DNA from: JAHEKD01 sp965215945
Lineage (GTDB): Bacteria > Pseudomonadota > Gammaproteobacteria > Arenicellales > JAHEKD01
Length of the DNA stretch: 64,000 nt
Assembly (NCBI GenBank): GCA_965215945.1
Contig: CBDCFC010000014.1
Span: forward strand, 62,001 to 126,000
Direction: 5' to 3'
The notes beneath the pieces were generated by a model, which did not search any database, was not told the DNA's origin, and saw nothing but the letters and a program-made list of their open reading frames with translations. Shown here in pieces: positions 42,871 to 49,295 of the stretch (position 1 is the first letter of the stretch; every line of letters starts with the position of its first letter). The position numbers were made by a program, and so were the translations under genes.

Positions 42871-43101
42871 ATGTATTCGTTTGAATTTGATGAAAAGAAG
42901 AGCCAGATAAATCTTGCTAAGCACGGGATAGATTTCATTGAAGCTCAACGAATTTGGGATGATCCTGATTTTATTGAAGCCCAAGCAAAATCAACTGATG
43001 AACCACGTTTTATGGTGATTGGACGAATTCGCGAAACGCATTGGTCTGGAATTATTACGTATCGTGAAGAAAAAATCCGAATTATCTCTGTGAGACGCTG
43101 A
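42871..43101 (+). CDS. brnT: Cassette 21: BrnT toxin
   Basis: 76 residues of BrnT family: FEFDEKKSQINLAKHGIDF, FIEAQRIWDDPDFIE, FMVIGRI, ITYREEKIRIISVRR. It lies 22 bp before its antitoxin. AGGTATA occurs twice just upstream (42841 and 42852) with a TATAAT-like box, a likely promoter/operator. A decayed copy lies at 46.8 kb. Confidence 0.9.
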   Translation: MYSFEFDEKKSQINLAKHGIDFIEAQRIWDDPDFIEAQAKSTDEPRFMVIGRIRETHWSGIITYREEKIRIISVRR

Positions 43102-43123
43102 CGCCAAACTGAGGTGATGTTAT

Positions 43124-43390
43124 ATGAAAGCTAAAGATTTTGATAAAAAGTTTGATGAGAATAAGGTTGATGTCATAGACGAACTCGACTTAACCAAAAT
43201 TAGACGGCCGAACCAGTCGCAAAGACGGGTTAATGTTGATTTTCCAACCTGGATGATTGATTCACTCGATAGGGAAGCATCGCGTTTAGGTGTGACCCGT
43301 CAATCGATCATCAAAGTTTGGTTGGCGGAACGTCTTGAAAGTTCGACTTTTAACAAGTCACGGCAGTCGACCGCTAAAAGCGGCGGCTGA
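43124..43390 (+). CDS. brnA: Cassette 21: BrnA antitoxin with attC-encoded tail
   Basis: 88 residues. An acidic N-terminal toxin-binding part precedes a ribbon-helix-helix motif (RVNVDFPTWMIDSLDREA, LGVTRQSIIKVWLAERL). The C-terminal residues NKSRQSTAKSGG are read from attC 21, and the stop codon lies inside the attC, as in the cassette 10 antitoxin. Confidence 0.88.
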   Translation: MKAKDFDKKFDENKVDVIDELDLTKIRRPNQSQRRVNVDFPTWMIDSLDREASRLGVTRQSIIKVWLAERLESSTFNKSRQSTAKSGG

Positions 43391-43405
43391 GTTCAAACGT
43401 TAGGC
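43348..43405 (+). repeat. attC 21 (family D)
   Basis: R'' within CGACTTTTAAC mirrors GTTAAAAGTCG (11 of 11); R' GTTAGGC. Same central hairpin CCGC-TAAAA-GCGG as attC 10. Confidence 0.9.
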
Positions 43406-43455
43406 GATTTCTACGCACGAAACTGAAGAGGATTCAGGAGGCCAAAGAAATATCG

Positions 43456-44085
43456 ATGATTATTTCAATGCATACTTACCTGGCGTACGTGGCAACAGTT
43501 CTCATATTTTTCGCCCATCCACCAGGACCGGGCCAGATTCTCTTCATGGCACACTCTACGAAGCTTGGCTTGCGTGGTGCGCTTCCGGTTGTTATTGGAA
43601 ATCATTCGGCAAACATAATTCAAATGCTGTTGGCTGGATTCGGGCTTGCAGGAGTAATCGCTACCTCAGCCGACCTTTTTGTCATAGTCAAATGGATAGG
43701 AGTTATATATCTACTTTGGCTCGGCCTGTCTATGATTCTCGGAGCTAGTAATAGTCGGTCCAAAATAAGCCGAAATCGATCCCTGGTTCGACAGGGATTT
43801 GTAACAGCCGCAGCAAATCCTTTCGCTGTAATGTTCTTCGCAGCCCTTTTTCCTCAATTCTTAAATCCTGAAGCCCCACTGGGACCACAAATTCTGGTTT
43901 TAGGTGCAACATATCTCGTGATTGACGGCATTATTCTTTTCGCGATGGGTGCATCAGCATCAAAGATTTTCGCATTTTTTGGCGGAATCAACTCGGCACT
44001 ACTGAATCGCGTATCAGGCGCATTAATGGTCTTAGCTGCGATGGTTTTAGCTATACGCAGTTCCGAGCCGGAGGTTGAGCCCTAA
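43456..44085 (+). CDS. Cassette 22: LysE/RhtB-family exporter
   Basis: 209 residues with the family mark FFAHPPGPGQILFMAHS near the N-terminus, six membrane segments and the TAAANPFAVMFFAALFPQF loop. It is distinct from the cassette 18 exporter. The first in-frame ATG gives the normal length, and a GGAGG-type site lies 12-16 nt upstream. The substrate is unknown. Confidence 0.87.
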   Translation: MIISMHTYLAYVATVLIFFAHPPGPGQILFMAHSTKLGLRGALPVVIGNHSANIIQMLLAGFGLAGVIATSADLFVIVKWIGVIYLLWLGLSMILGASNSRSKISRNRSLVRQGFVTAAANPFAVMFFAALFPQFLNPEAPLGPQILVLGATYLVIDGIILFAMGASASKIFAFFGGINSALLNRVSGALMVLAAMVLAIRSSEPEVEP

Positions 44086-44095
44086 TGGGCAAATC

Positions 44096-44170
44096 GCCTA
44101 ACAAGCGCATGCAGTCGGACCACATAAACCGCTACGCGCTTTGTGTGGCCGCTGATGCGAGGCGTTAGAA
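44096..44170 (+). repeat. attC 22
   Basis: R'' within AAATCGCCTAAC mirrors GTTAGGCGATTT (12 of 12); R' GTTAGAA preceded by GAGGC. A distinct lineage with stem GCATGCAGTCGG and GGCCGCTGATGC. Confidence 0.88.
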
Positions 44171-44183
44171 GCCTAAGATAGTT

Positions 44184-44687
44184 ATGAGCGTTGAGCAAGA
44201 AATTATTAGTTGGGATGGAAAGTCGTCAAGTGATATAAGCGCTATTTACACTCGTTACAAAGATAACGATACCTTTCTACCACAACTTGTTGAACTCTCT
44301 AAACAGGAAGCATTACAAAAAGGAACTACTTGGCTATTAAAGCATTACCTTGAAAATGGCCGAGAAATCGATACCAATCAGGTATCCAAGATGTATAAGT
44401 TGTTGCCACAGCTCAATCACTGGGAAACGAAACTCCATATCCTTCAGTGCATCCCATATATGCAGATTGCTAAAGCTGAAAAAAGGGATGTAGAAACATT
44501 TTTACGGAAATGCCTTGTAGATAGCAACAAATTTGTAAGGGCATGGGCTTACAATGGGTTTTACGAAATATCCTCTCAGTATCCGGAATACAAAAAAGAG
44601 ACGATGCAATTTTTTGAAATGGCAATGAGAGATGAAGCTCCATCGGTAAAAGCAAGAATTCGAAATCTTTTAAAAAAGGGCTTCTAA
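44184..44687 (+). CDS. Cassette 23: HEAT-like helical protein
   Basis: 167 residues, all-helical, with HEAT-repeat-like pairs: WETKLHILQCIPYMQIA and KFVRAWAYNGFYEISSQYP, ending DEAPSVKARIRNLLKKGF. Such proteins often bind other proteins or DNA (AlkD-like folds). No catalytic residue is evident. Confidence 0.6.
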   Translation: MSVEQEIISWDGKSSSDISAIYTRYKDNDTFLPQLVELSKQEALQKGTTWLLKHYLENGREIDTNQVSKMYKLLPQLNHWETKLHILQCIPYMQIAKAEKRDVETFLRKCLVDSNKFVRAWAYNGFYEISSQYPEYKKETMQFFEMAMRDEAPSVKARIRNLLKKGF

Positions 44688-44787
44688 CAAGGCAAATGCA
44701 TACGGACAGTTAAAAGCGTCACCTGTTTTGTATGCGCAAAATCAGCGCTCTTTATCTCATAACAGCCAAGGCAGCGTACGCGTAAAA
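44682..44787 (+). repeat. attC 23 remnant followed by a half attC of family A
   Basis: R'' TTCTAAC (44682-44688) mirrors GTTAGAAG. Stem arms GCATAC and GTATGC remain, but no GTTRRRY core follows. A family-A left half (CATAACAGCCAAGGCAGCGTACGCGTA) then stops abruptly at 44784 and runs into coding-like sequence. This is a recombination or deletion scar. Confidence 0.7.
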
Positions 44788-45063
44788 CCAAAACATTTTA
44801 TTTGGTTATTGATTGGGTTTGCTCTGTGGCTTTTGTATACGATGAAGGATCTATATGTTGCTTATAACATGTCAACTGCCGTATATGGTGAATTCCAGTT
44901 CTCCGGCAAATGGCAATGGTTTATGAATCAAGGAATTTCCAACTTTGTAGTATTTTTATTCTTTTTGTATTGCTTATGGGTAATTCATAGAGAAAATGAA
45001 CTTAACAAGCCACAGCAGCCGACCACCAAACCCTCAGCTTCGCCTCGGATTCGTGTCGGCTGA
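44788..45063 (+). CDS. Cassette 24: 5'-truncated small membrane protein
   Basis: The open frame has two membrane segments (FIWLLIGFALWLLYTM and GISNFVVFLFFLYCLWVIH) but no credible start: upstream it reads through the half attC. The next ATG (about 44843) would remove the first helix. The last ~19 residues (NKPQQPTTKPSASPRIRVG) come from attC 24. It probably lost its 5' end in the deletion that joined it to the half attC. Confidence 0.5.
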   Translation, partial: PKHFIWLLIGFALWLLYTMKDLYVAYNMSTAVYGEFQFSGKWQWFMNQGISNFVVFLFFLYCLWVIHRENELNKPQQPTTKPSASPRIRVG

Positions 45064-45078
45064 GTTCAAACGTTATGC
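45000..45078 (+). repeat. attC 24 (family B)
   Basis: R'' ACTTAAC and R' GTTATGC. The matching GTTAAGT at the cassette front is absent, which supports loss of the cassette's left end. Confidence 0.88.
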
Positions 45079-45087
45079 TGCTTTAAG

Positions 45088-45115
45088 TTGTAACGTGTAA
45101 CTAGATACGTTACAA
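45088..45115. promoter_or_regulatory. Likely HigA operator
   Basis: Perfect inverted repeat TTGTAACGT-10bp-ACGTTACAA directly upstream of higB; antitoxins of this family repress their own operon at such sites. Confidence 0.65.
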
Positions 45116-45122
45116 TACAAAG

Positions 45123-45401
45123 ATGATCAAGAGCTTCAAACACCGAGGTCTTGAAAAGTATTTTTTGAAAGGAACAAAGTCAGGGATTCAGCCCAAACAC
45201 GAAAGCCGTATCCGTTTAATCCTTGCTAGATTGAATGCATCTACTTCTCCAAAGGATATGGATTTACCTGGGATGCGGTTACACGAACTAACGGGGAATC
45301 GAAAAGGAACTTGGTCAGTAAGTGTGAGTGGTAATTGGCGAATCACTTTTCGCTTCGAAGGTGTATACGCGATTTTGATTGACTATGAAGATTATCATTA
45401 G
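45123..45401 (+). CDS. higB: Cassette 25: HigB toxin
   Basis: 92 residues, RelE superfamily HigB type: MIKSFKHRGLEKYFLKGTKS, RLILARLNASTSPKDMDLPG, and the C-terminal NRKGTWSVSVSGNWRITFRF typical of the family. It is a ribosome-dependent mRNA interferase. Toxin comes first, as in other higBA operons. Confidence 0.92.
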   Translation: MIKSFKHRGLEKYFLKGTKSGIQPKHESRIRLILARLNASTSPKDMDLPGMRLHELTGNRKGTWSVSVSGNWRITFRFEGVYAILIDYEDYH

Positions 45402-45413
45402 AGGTAAAGATTT

Positions 45414-45701
45414 ATGAGAATGCATAATCCTCCCCATCCGGGAGAAATATTGAGAGAGCTTTGTATAGAGCCCTTGGAAATATCCATTACGGAGGCTGCT
45501 CGTGCTTTGGGCGTGAGTCGAAAAACACTGTCTGCAATTTTGAATGGGCGCTCTGGGATCAGTCCTGAAATGGCAATTCGTTTAAGTAAGGCGTTCGATA
45601 CTTCACCTGAAAGTTGGTTGAACCAGCAAATGCAGTACGATTTGTGGGTAGCTGAGCATAACAGCTCAGATTTGGAAGTGACAAAGCTGATCGCAGCATA
45701 A
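45414..45701 (+). CDS. higA: Cassette 25: HigA antitoxin
   Basis: 95 residues: HPGEILRELCIEPLEISITE then a Xre-type HTH (AARALGVSRKTLSAILNGRSGIS), the VapI/HigA signature. It should bind the palindrome upstream of higB. The stop sits next to the attC 25 R''. Confidence 0.92.
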   Translation: MRMHNPPHPGEILRELCIEPLEISITEAARALGVSRKTLSAILNGRSGISPEMAIRLSKAFDTSPESWLNQQMQYDLWVAEHNSSDLEVTKLIAA

Positions 45702-45774
45702 CAAGCCAATGTAGACGACCAGCAAACCCGTCACTTCGTTCCATGTTCGTGTCGGCTGAGTTCAAACGTTATTC
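45696..45774 (+). repeat. attC 25 (family B)
   Basis: R'' within GCAGCATAAC mirrors GTTATGCTGC (10 of 10); R' GTTATTC. Confidence 0.9.
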
Positions 45775-45784
45775 GATAAAAACA

Positions 45785-45798
45785 TATCAATTGTGATA
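45785..45798. promoter_or_regulatory. Possible antitoxin operator
   Basis: TATCA-4bp-TGATA inverted repeat 10 bp upstream of the cassette 26 antitoxin start. Confidence 0.35.
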
Positions 45799-45808
45799 AA
45801 GTGTAACG

Positions 45809-45952
45809 ATGAAAAGTGCATTAGCAAAATCTCTTGAATTACCGGTCCCGGAGCGAATTAAAATAGTTACCGAGATTTGGGAGAGTATAGCTAAAAACCC
45901 TGAAGATGAATTATCCTGGAAAGAGGTTAGAGAAAAAATTCTAAATAAATGA
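45809..45952 (+). CDS. Cassette 26: addiction-module component (Unstab_antitox-like)
   Basis: 47 residues: SALAKSLELPVPERIKIVTE, then IWESIAKNPEDELSW, matching the short putative addiction-module antitoxin family that pairs with ParE/RelE toxins. It is shorter than many relatives (about 70). The TGA overlaps the start of the toxin frame (ATGA). Confidence 0.75.
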   Translation: MKSALAKSLELPVPERIKIVTEIWESIAKNPEDELSWKEVREKILNK

Positions 45953-46196
45953 GCTGGAAGCTTATTGTTAAATCGTCGGCGGGGTCTGCGACATTTTGGA
46001 AGGATATCTGGACTATTAGCAGAATTGAGTCTAATCCTTTTTTATGTCAGGAAATTGAAAAAGATATCCGTCGATCGGTTGCACATACGTTTCCTTATTT
46101 AGTTTTTACACTATTGAAGAAAAAATGATATTTATATTAGCGATTACCCATGCAGTGCAAGATCCTGATTATATTGCTAGACGGCTTATCGCATAA
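45949..46196 (+). pseudogene. Cassette 26: decayed ParE/RelE-type toxin
   Basis: The frame starts MSWKLIVKSSAGSATFWKDI, lacks the usual long helical part that follows in ParE, resumes with SRIESNPFLCQEIEKDIRRS and FPYLVF, then shifts frame: a missing T at about 46108 makes TLLKKK and a stop at 46128, whereas the alternate frame continues FYTIEEKNDIYILAITHAVQ, then DPDYIARRLIA, ending at 46196. Internal deletion plus frameshift should abolish toxicity. Confidence 0.75.
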
Positions 46197-46247
46197 CCAG
46201 TCATTATAGCGGATCACTAAACCGCCCGCTGGGTTCAAACGTTAGAA
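46191..46247 (+). repeat. attC 26 (family E)
   Basis: R'' within TTATCGCATAAC mirrors GTTATTCGATAA with one mismatch; R' GTTAGAA. Confidence 0.9.
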
Positions 46248-46281
46248 TTTTCTCGAGTTAATCCTTGATACAATAATAGAG

Positions 46282-46300
46282 ATATGTACAATGTACATAT
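46282..46300. promoter_or_regulatory. BrnA-type operator palindrome
   Basis: Perfect 19-bp palindrome ATATGTACA-A-TGTACATAT that runs into the brnT start codon. Confidence 0.6.
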
Positions 46301-46592
46301 GAAAAATCTTAATTTTGAGTGGGATAAACGTAAAAACACCACTAATACTAAAAAACATGGCGTTTCGTTTGAAGAGGCTCGATCAGTTTTTTATGATGAA
46401 TACGCCATACTGTTCTTTGATCCTGATCATTCAGATGATGAAGAGCGATTTATCCTGCTGGGCCTGAGTCATAAATTGAACACGTTGGTAGTGTGTCATT
46501 GCTTTAGAGAAGTTGAAGCTGTCGTTCGTATCATTTCCGCAAGAAAAGCAGACATTGATGAATCTGAAACTTATTGGAGTTATAGAAAATGA
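46299..46592 (+). CDS. brnT: Cassette 27: BrnT toxin
   Basis: 97 residues from the ATG at 46299; an upstream ATG at 46284 lies inside the palindromic operator and is less likely. Motifs LNFEWDKRKNTTNTKKHGVS, FEEARSVFYDEYAILF, FILLGLSH and VVRIISARKA are classic BrnT. The stop overlaps brnA by 4 bp. Confidence 0.9.
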   Translation: MKNLNFEWDKRKNTTNTKKHGVSFEEARSVFYDEYAILFFDPDHSDDEERFILLGLSHKLNTLVVCHCFREVEAVVRIISARKADIDESETYWSYRK

Positions 46593-46804
46593 GAGATCAT
46601 TATGATTTTTCAAAGATAAAGGGGAAGAAGAACCCTTACATTAAATATTTAAAACAACCTGTCACAATAAGACTGGATAAGGACTCTATTGTGTATTTTC
46701 GATCATTATCGAAAGAGTCAGGTATCCCGTATCAAACATTAATCAATTTGTATCTAAGAGATTGTGCAGCTAACAAAAGAAAACTTAATATGAGTTGGAA
46801 ATGA
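46589..46804 (+). CDS. brnA: Cassette 27: BrnA antitoxin
   Basis: 71 residues with the ribbon-helix-helix region QPVTIRLDKDSIVYFRSLSK, then ESGIPYQTLINLYLRDCA, as in BrnA. It ends normally, without an attC-derived tail. Only the R'' of its attC survives (TTCTAAC, 46808-46814; GAAAATTCTAAC mirrors the cassette opening GTTAGAATTTTC), so the cassette can no longer be excised alone. Confidence 0.9.
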   Translation: MRDHYDFSKIKGKKNPYIKYLKQPVTIRLDKDSIVYFRSLSKESGIPYQTLINLYLRDCAANKRKLNMSWK

Positions 46805-46829
46805 AAATTCTAACACATATGAGTCTCCC

Positions 46830-47062
46830 ATAAGTCAAGGTCGATAAAATCTTATGCCAAACATGGTATTGTTTTTAGTGAGGCTCAGTGAATTTGGGGT
46901 AATCCGGATTTTATAGAAGTACAAGCTAAGTCAGATGATGAGCCACGTTTTATGGTGATCGGACGGATTAGCGAAATCCACTGGTCTGGAGTCGTTACAT
47001 ATCGTGAAGAGAAAATCAGAATTATTTCTGTCAGACGCTCACGTAAAACTGAGGTGATGTTA
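46830..47062 (+). pseudogene. Cassette 28: fossil brnT (copy of cassette 21 toxin)
   Basis: Clearly related at DNA level to 42.88-43.10 kb. The 5' end is missing, a small frameshift lies near 46850, and the Arg codon in the EAQRIW region is now TGA (46888-46890). The downstream part still reads FMVIGRISEIHWSGVVTYRE. Confidence 0.8.
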
Positions 47063-47063
47063 T

Positions 47064-47280
47064 ATGAAAGCTAAAGAATTTGATAAAAAATTTGATGAAA
47101 ACAAAGTCGATCTGATGGAAGAACTCGACTTAACTAAAATTAAGCGACCTAATCGGTCACAAAGGCGGGTCAATGTTGATTTTCCAATTTGGATGATTGA
47201 TTCACTTGATAAGGAAGCATAGTGTTTGGGTGTGACTCGTCAGTCAATCATTAAAGTTTGGTAGCAGAACGTCTCGAAAG
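47064..47280 (+). pseudogene. Cassette 28: fossil brnA (copy of cassette 21 antitoxin)
   Basis: The frame MKAKEFDKKFDENKVDLMEE matches the cassette 21 antitoxin but stops at TAG (47220-47222), where the intact copy has TCG. A base-pair loss follows near 47262 (GTTTGGTAGCAG against GTTTGGTTGGCGG). Confidence 0.8.
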
Positions 47281-47287
47281 TTCGACT

Positions 47288-47325
47288 TTTTAACAAATCA
47301 CGGCAGCTGAGTTCAAACGTTAGGT
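47288..47325 (+). repeat. attC 28 with deleted hairpin
   Basis: R'' TTTTAAC and R' GTTAGGT remain, but only 38 bp separate the ends instead of 58 in attC 21: the central TCGACCGCTAAAAGCGGCG block is gone, so the folded recombination substrate cannot form. Confidence 0.8.
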
Positions 47326-47348
47326 GTGATATAAACAATAGGCAATAT

Positions 47349-48074
47349 ATGAGTATCAAAGAAAGTAGAAATGGGATCATACCAGCGGCATTGCTTTTAG
47401 CCATAGGCATCTCGATAGCTGGTTATTTCGTCAGTGGAACCCTCTTCAAATCGAAGGTCGCTTTTAAAACCGCCGAAGTAAAGGGACTTGCTGAGCGACG
47501 CGTCGAGGCCGATACTGCACATTGGTCGATTCAGTACACCGTAACCGGAAAAGATAGATCCGATATCCCAAGGCTATACGAAGAATCGAAATCAGATCAG
47601 AAAAAAGTTATTTCTTTGTTAGCGAATAGCTTCGCTGATAACGAAATAAAACCAGGCGTTATTGATTACCAAAAACAGGAATTTCGCGACGATGATCAAA
47701 AACTTGTTGAAGAGAAACATATGTTGGTAGGCGTGATTGACGTACAAACCACCAAGGTTCAATTGGTATCGAAAGTCAGGGCGAGATTAAATTCGCTGAT
47801 TGCACAGAGGTTGGATTTAAAGAACAACGCCCCAACTTTTCACTTTACCAAGTTAAATGAGATAAAGCCTGAAATGCTGAAGGAGGCAACAACGAACGCC
47901 CGCCTAGCAGCGAACGAGTTCGCAATTAACGCTGGTGTTAAAGTCGGAGGAATTCGAAGTGCACGCCAAGGCGGATTCGTAATACGGGATGTAGGTGAAA
48001 GCTACGGTGACACTAAAAAAATCGAAAAGGATGTACGCGTAGTCACGAATGTTACGTTTTTCCTTACAGATTAG
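47349..48074 (+). CDS. Cassette 29: SIMPL-domain (DUF541) envelope protein
   Basis: 241 residues: an N-terminal signal anchor (AALLLAIGISIAGYFVSGTLF) followed by a SIMPL domain (VKGLAERRVEADTAHWSIQYTV, QLVSKVRARLNSLIAQ, LKEATTNARLAANEF and the closing VRVVTNVTFFLTD). SIMPL proteins are periplasmic and oligomerise; their role in stress resistance is poorly defined. It is longer than a typical small cassette gene. Confidence 0.85.
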   Translation: MSIKESRNGIIPAALLLAIGISIAGYFVSGTLFKSKVAFKTAEVKGLAERRVEADTAHWSIQYTVTGKDRSDIPRLYEESKSDQKKVISLLANSFADNEIKPGVIDYQKQEFRDDDQKLVEEKHMLVGVIDVQTTKVQLVSKVRARLNSLIAQRLDLKNNAPTFHFTKLNEIKPEMLKEATTNARLAANEFAINAGVKVGGIRSARQGGFVIRDVGESYGDTKKIEKDVRVVTNVTFFLTD

Positions 48075-48144
48075 TTCAATGCGCTGCAGACCGATAAACC
48101 ATAAGGCTACATCTTTGGTTTGCCGCTGAGCGTGGGCGTTAGGA
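48071..48144 (+). repeat. attC 29 (degenerate, last recognisable)
   Basis: The layout GCGCTGCAGACCGATAAACC / GGTTTGCCGCTGAGCG and R' GTTAGGA (48138-48144) resembles attC 22. The R'' side (ATTAGTT) no longer fits RYYYAAC. It marks the right end of the array. Confidence 0.7.
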
Positions 48145-48232
48145 TGATAGTGCGCCACAACTCGAGTATAGTTATACGCTACAATACTGCATCCACATTC
48201 AAAACGTTGGGCATCCTAAGGAGAGTTAAACA

Positions 48233-48640
48233 ATGGCTGGATATTCAGGCACTCCTCTATCAAAAAAACTTGGTATAAAAGAAGGTTTCAGAGTGTATGC
48301 AAAGAATCCGCCAGAAAGATATCAACAATGGTTGGCCCCATTACCTGATAATGTAAAAATAGTTACAAGATTAACGAATGATCTTGACATGATTCATTTT
48401 TTTACAAAAAGCAGCAAAGAACTGAGTTCTGAAATAAAGAAACAGATAACAAAAATAAAACAAAACGGGATAATCTGGGTTTCGTGGCCGAAAAAGTCAT
48501 CGCACGTTACAACAGATATTACAGAAGATATCATTCGAGACGTTGTATTGCCTATGGGTTTGGTAGATATTAAAGTTTGCGCTGTGGATGATGTCTGGTC
48601 GGGCTTAAAACTGGTTATCAGAAGGGAAAATAGAAAATAA
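48233..48640 (+). CDS. DUF3052 family protein
   Basis: 135 residues beginning AGYSGTPLSKKLGIKEGFRV, with LDMIHFFTKSSKEL, then IIWVSWPKKSS and VVLPMGLVDIKVCAVDDVWSGLKLVIRR, the DUF3052 pattern. The function is unknown. An AAGGAGAG ribosome binding site precedes the ATG. A GTTGGGC core with TTCAAAAC before it lies 21 bp upstream (48206-48212), so this may once have been a cassette. Confidence 0.8.
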   Translation: MAGYSGTPLSKKLGIKEGFRVYAKNPPERYQQWLAPLPDNVKIVTRLTNDLDMIHFFTKSSKELSSEIKKQITKIKQNGIIWVSWPKKSSHVTTDITEDIIRDVVLPMGLVDIKVCAVDDVWSGLKLVIRRENRK

Positions 48641-48644
48641 TGCA

Positions 48645-48722
48645 TATCAACCACCAAACACTTGATCAACCGATGTGGCAGACTAGTGAATCTTGTGTTT
48701 AGCGTCGGCTGAGCTAGAACTA
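48645..48722 (+). repeat. Possible attC relic downstream of the DUF3052 gene
   Basis: ACCACCAAACACTTG and CGTCGGCTGAGCTAGAAC resemble the family-B arms (ACCACCAAACCCTC and GTCGGCTGAGTTCAAAC) with no intact core. Confidence 0.4.
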
Positions 48723-48813
48723 CTGGCAGCTGGAAAGAAGAATGAAACTTATTCCAATTAATTCCACTCAGATTCCAGCTCTTCTAGTCACTAACACTTG
48801 TGGGAGGTAGTAC

Positions 48814-49167
48814 ATGTCAATAGAAAAACTTGTCAATGACTGGTTCACTAAGTGGGAGAAGGGTGAGTTTCGTGATTTGCCCATAAGCGATAGCTTCAGG
48901 CACACTAGTCCGTTTGGAACAATCGAGGGAAAGGATGCTTACTTAAAGCTGGTTCAGGAAAATCAGGACAGATTCCTCGGTTATCAGTTTGATATACACG
49001 ACCGGATTTTTCGAGATGACAGTGCTTGTGTTCGCTATACTGCAAAGCAGAACGGTTTTATGCTTGATGTAAGCGAATGGTACTATGTCAAGAATGATCT
49101 TATTGAACAAGTTATCGCCTATTTTCACATCGGTGACATTCGCCAAGAACGAAAACTAAAATCTTGA
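48814..49167 (+). CDS. SnoaL-like (NTF2-fold) protein
   Basis: 117 residues matching the NTF2-like/SnoaL fold: an N-terminal helix IEKLVNDWFTKWEKGEF, SDSFRHTSPFGTIEGKDAYL, and a closing set of strands (ACVRYTAKQNGFMLDVSEWY, IEQVIAYFHIGD). Family members are small isomerases, hydrolases or ligand-binding proteins; the role here is unknown. GGGAGG precedes the ATG. Confidence 0.75.
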   Translation: MSIEKLVNDWFTKWEKGEFRDLPISDSFRHTSPFGTIEGKDAYLKLVQENQDRFLGYQFDIHDRIFRDDSACVRYTAKQNGFMLDVSEWYYVKNDLIEQVIAYFHIGDIRQERKLKS

Positions 49168-49295
49168 AAACACCAGCCGGCGAGTTGATTACTGGAATAT
49201 CACAGTCTACATCGTTCGCCAAAAATGCGGCTGTTACAGTGCTTTATGGTTAAATTTAGTATCATAGGGCATTAAACGTTTATAGGAGTTAGAGA

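Noticed and set aside
44728..44787. Extended N-terminus of the cassette 24 membrane protein
   Set aside because: This part is read from attC remnants, so it is not a natural protein start.
32385..45774. Many similar 57-79 bp repeats at regular gaps could be taken for a CRISPR array
   Set aside because: Spacers are gene-sized, the repeats have RYYYAAC and GTTRRRY ends with hairpin arms, and an IntI gene is adjacent; there are no cas genes.
46284..46298. Earlier ATG for the cassette 27 brnT
   Set aside because: It lies inside a perfect 19-bp operator palindrome; the ATG at 46299 gives the normal BrnT start.
46815..47062. Fossil brnT as a programmed recoding case
   Set aside because: It has several independent lesions (truncation, frameshift, stop), which fits decay rather than recoding.
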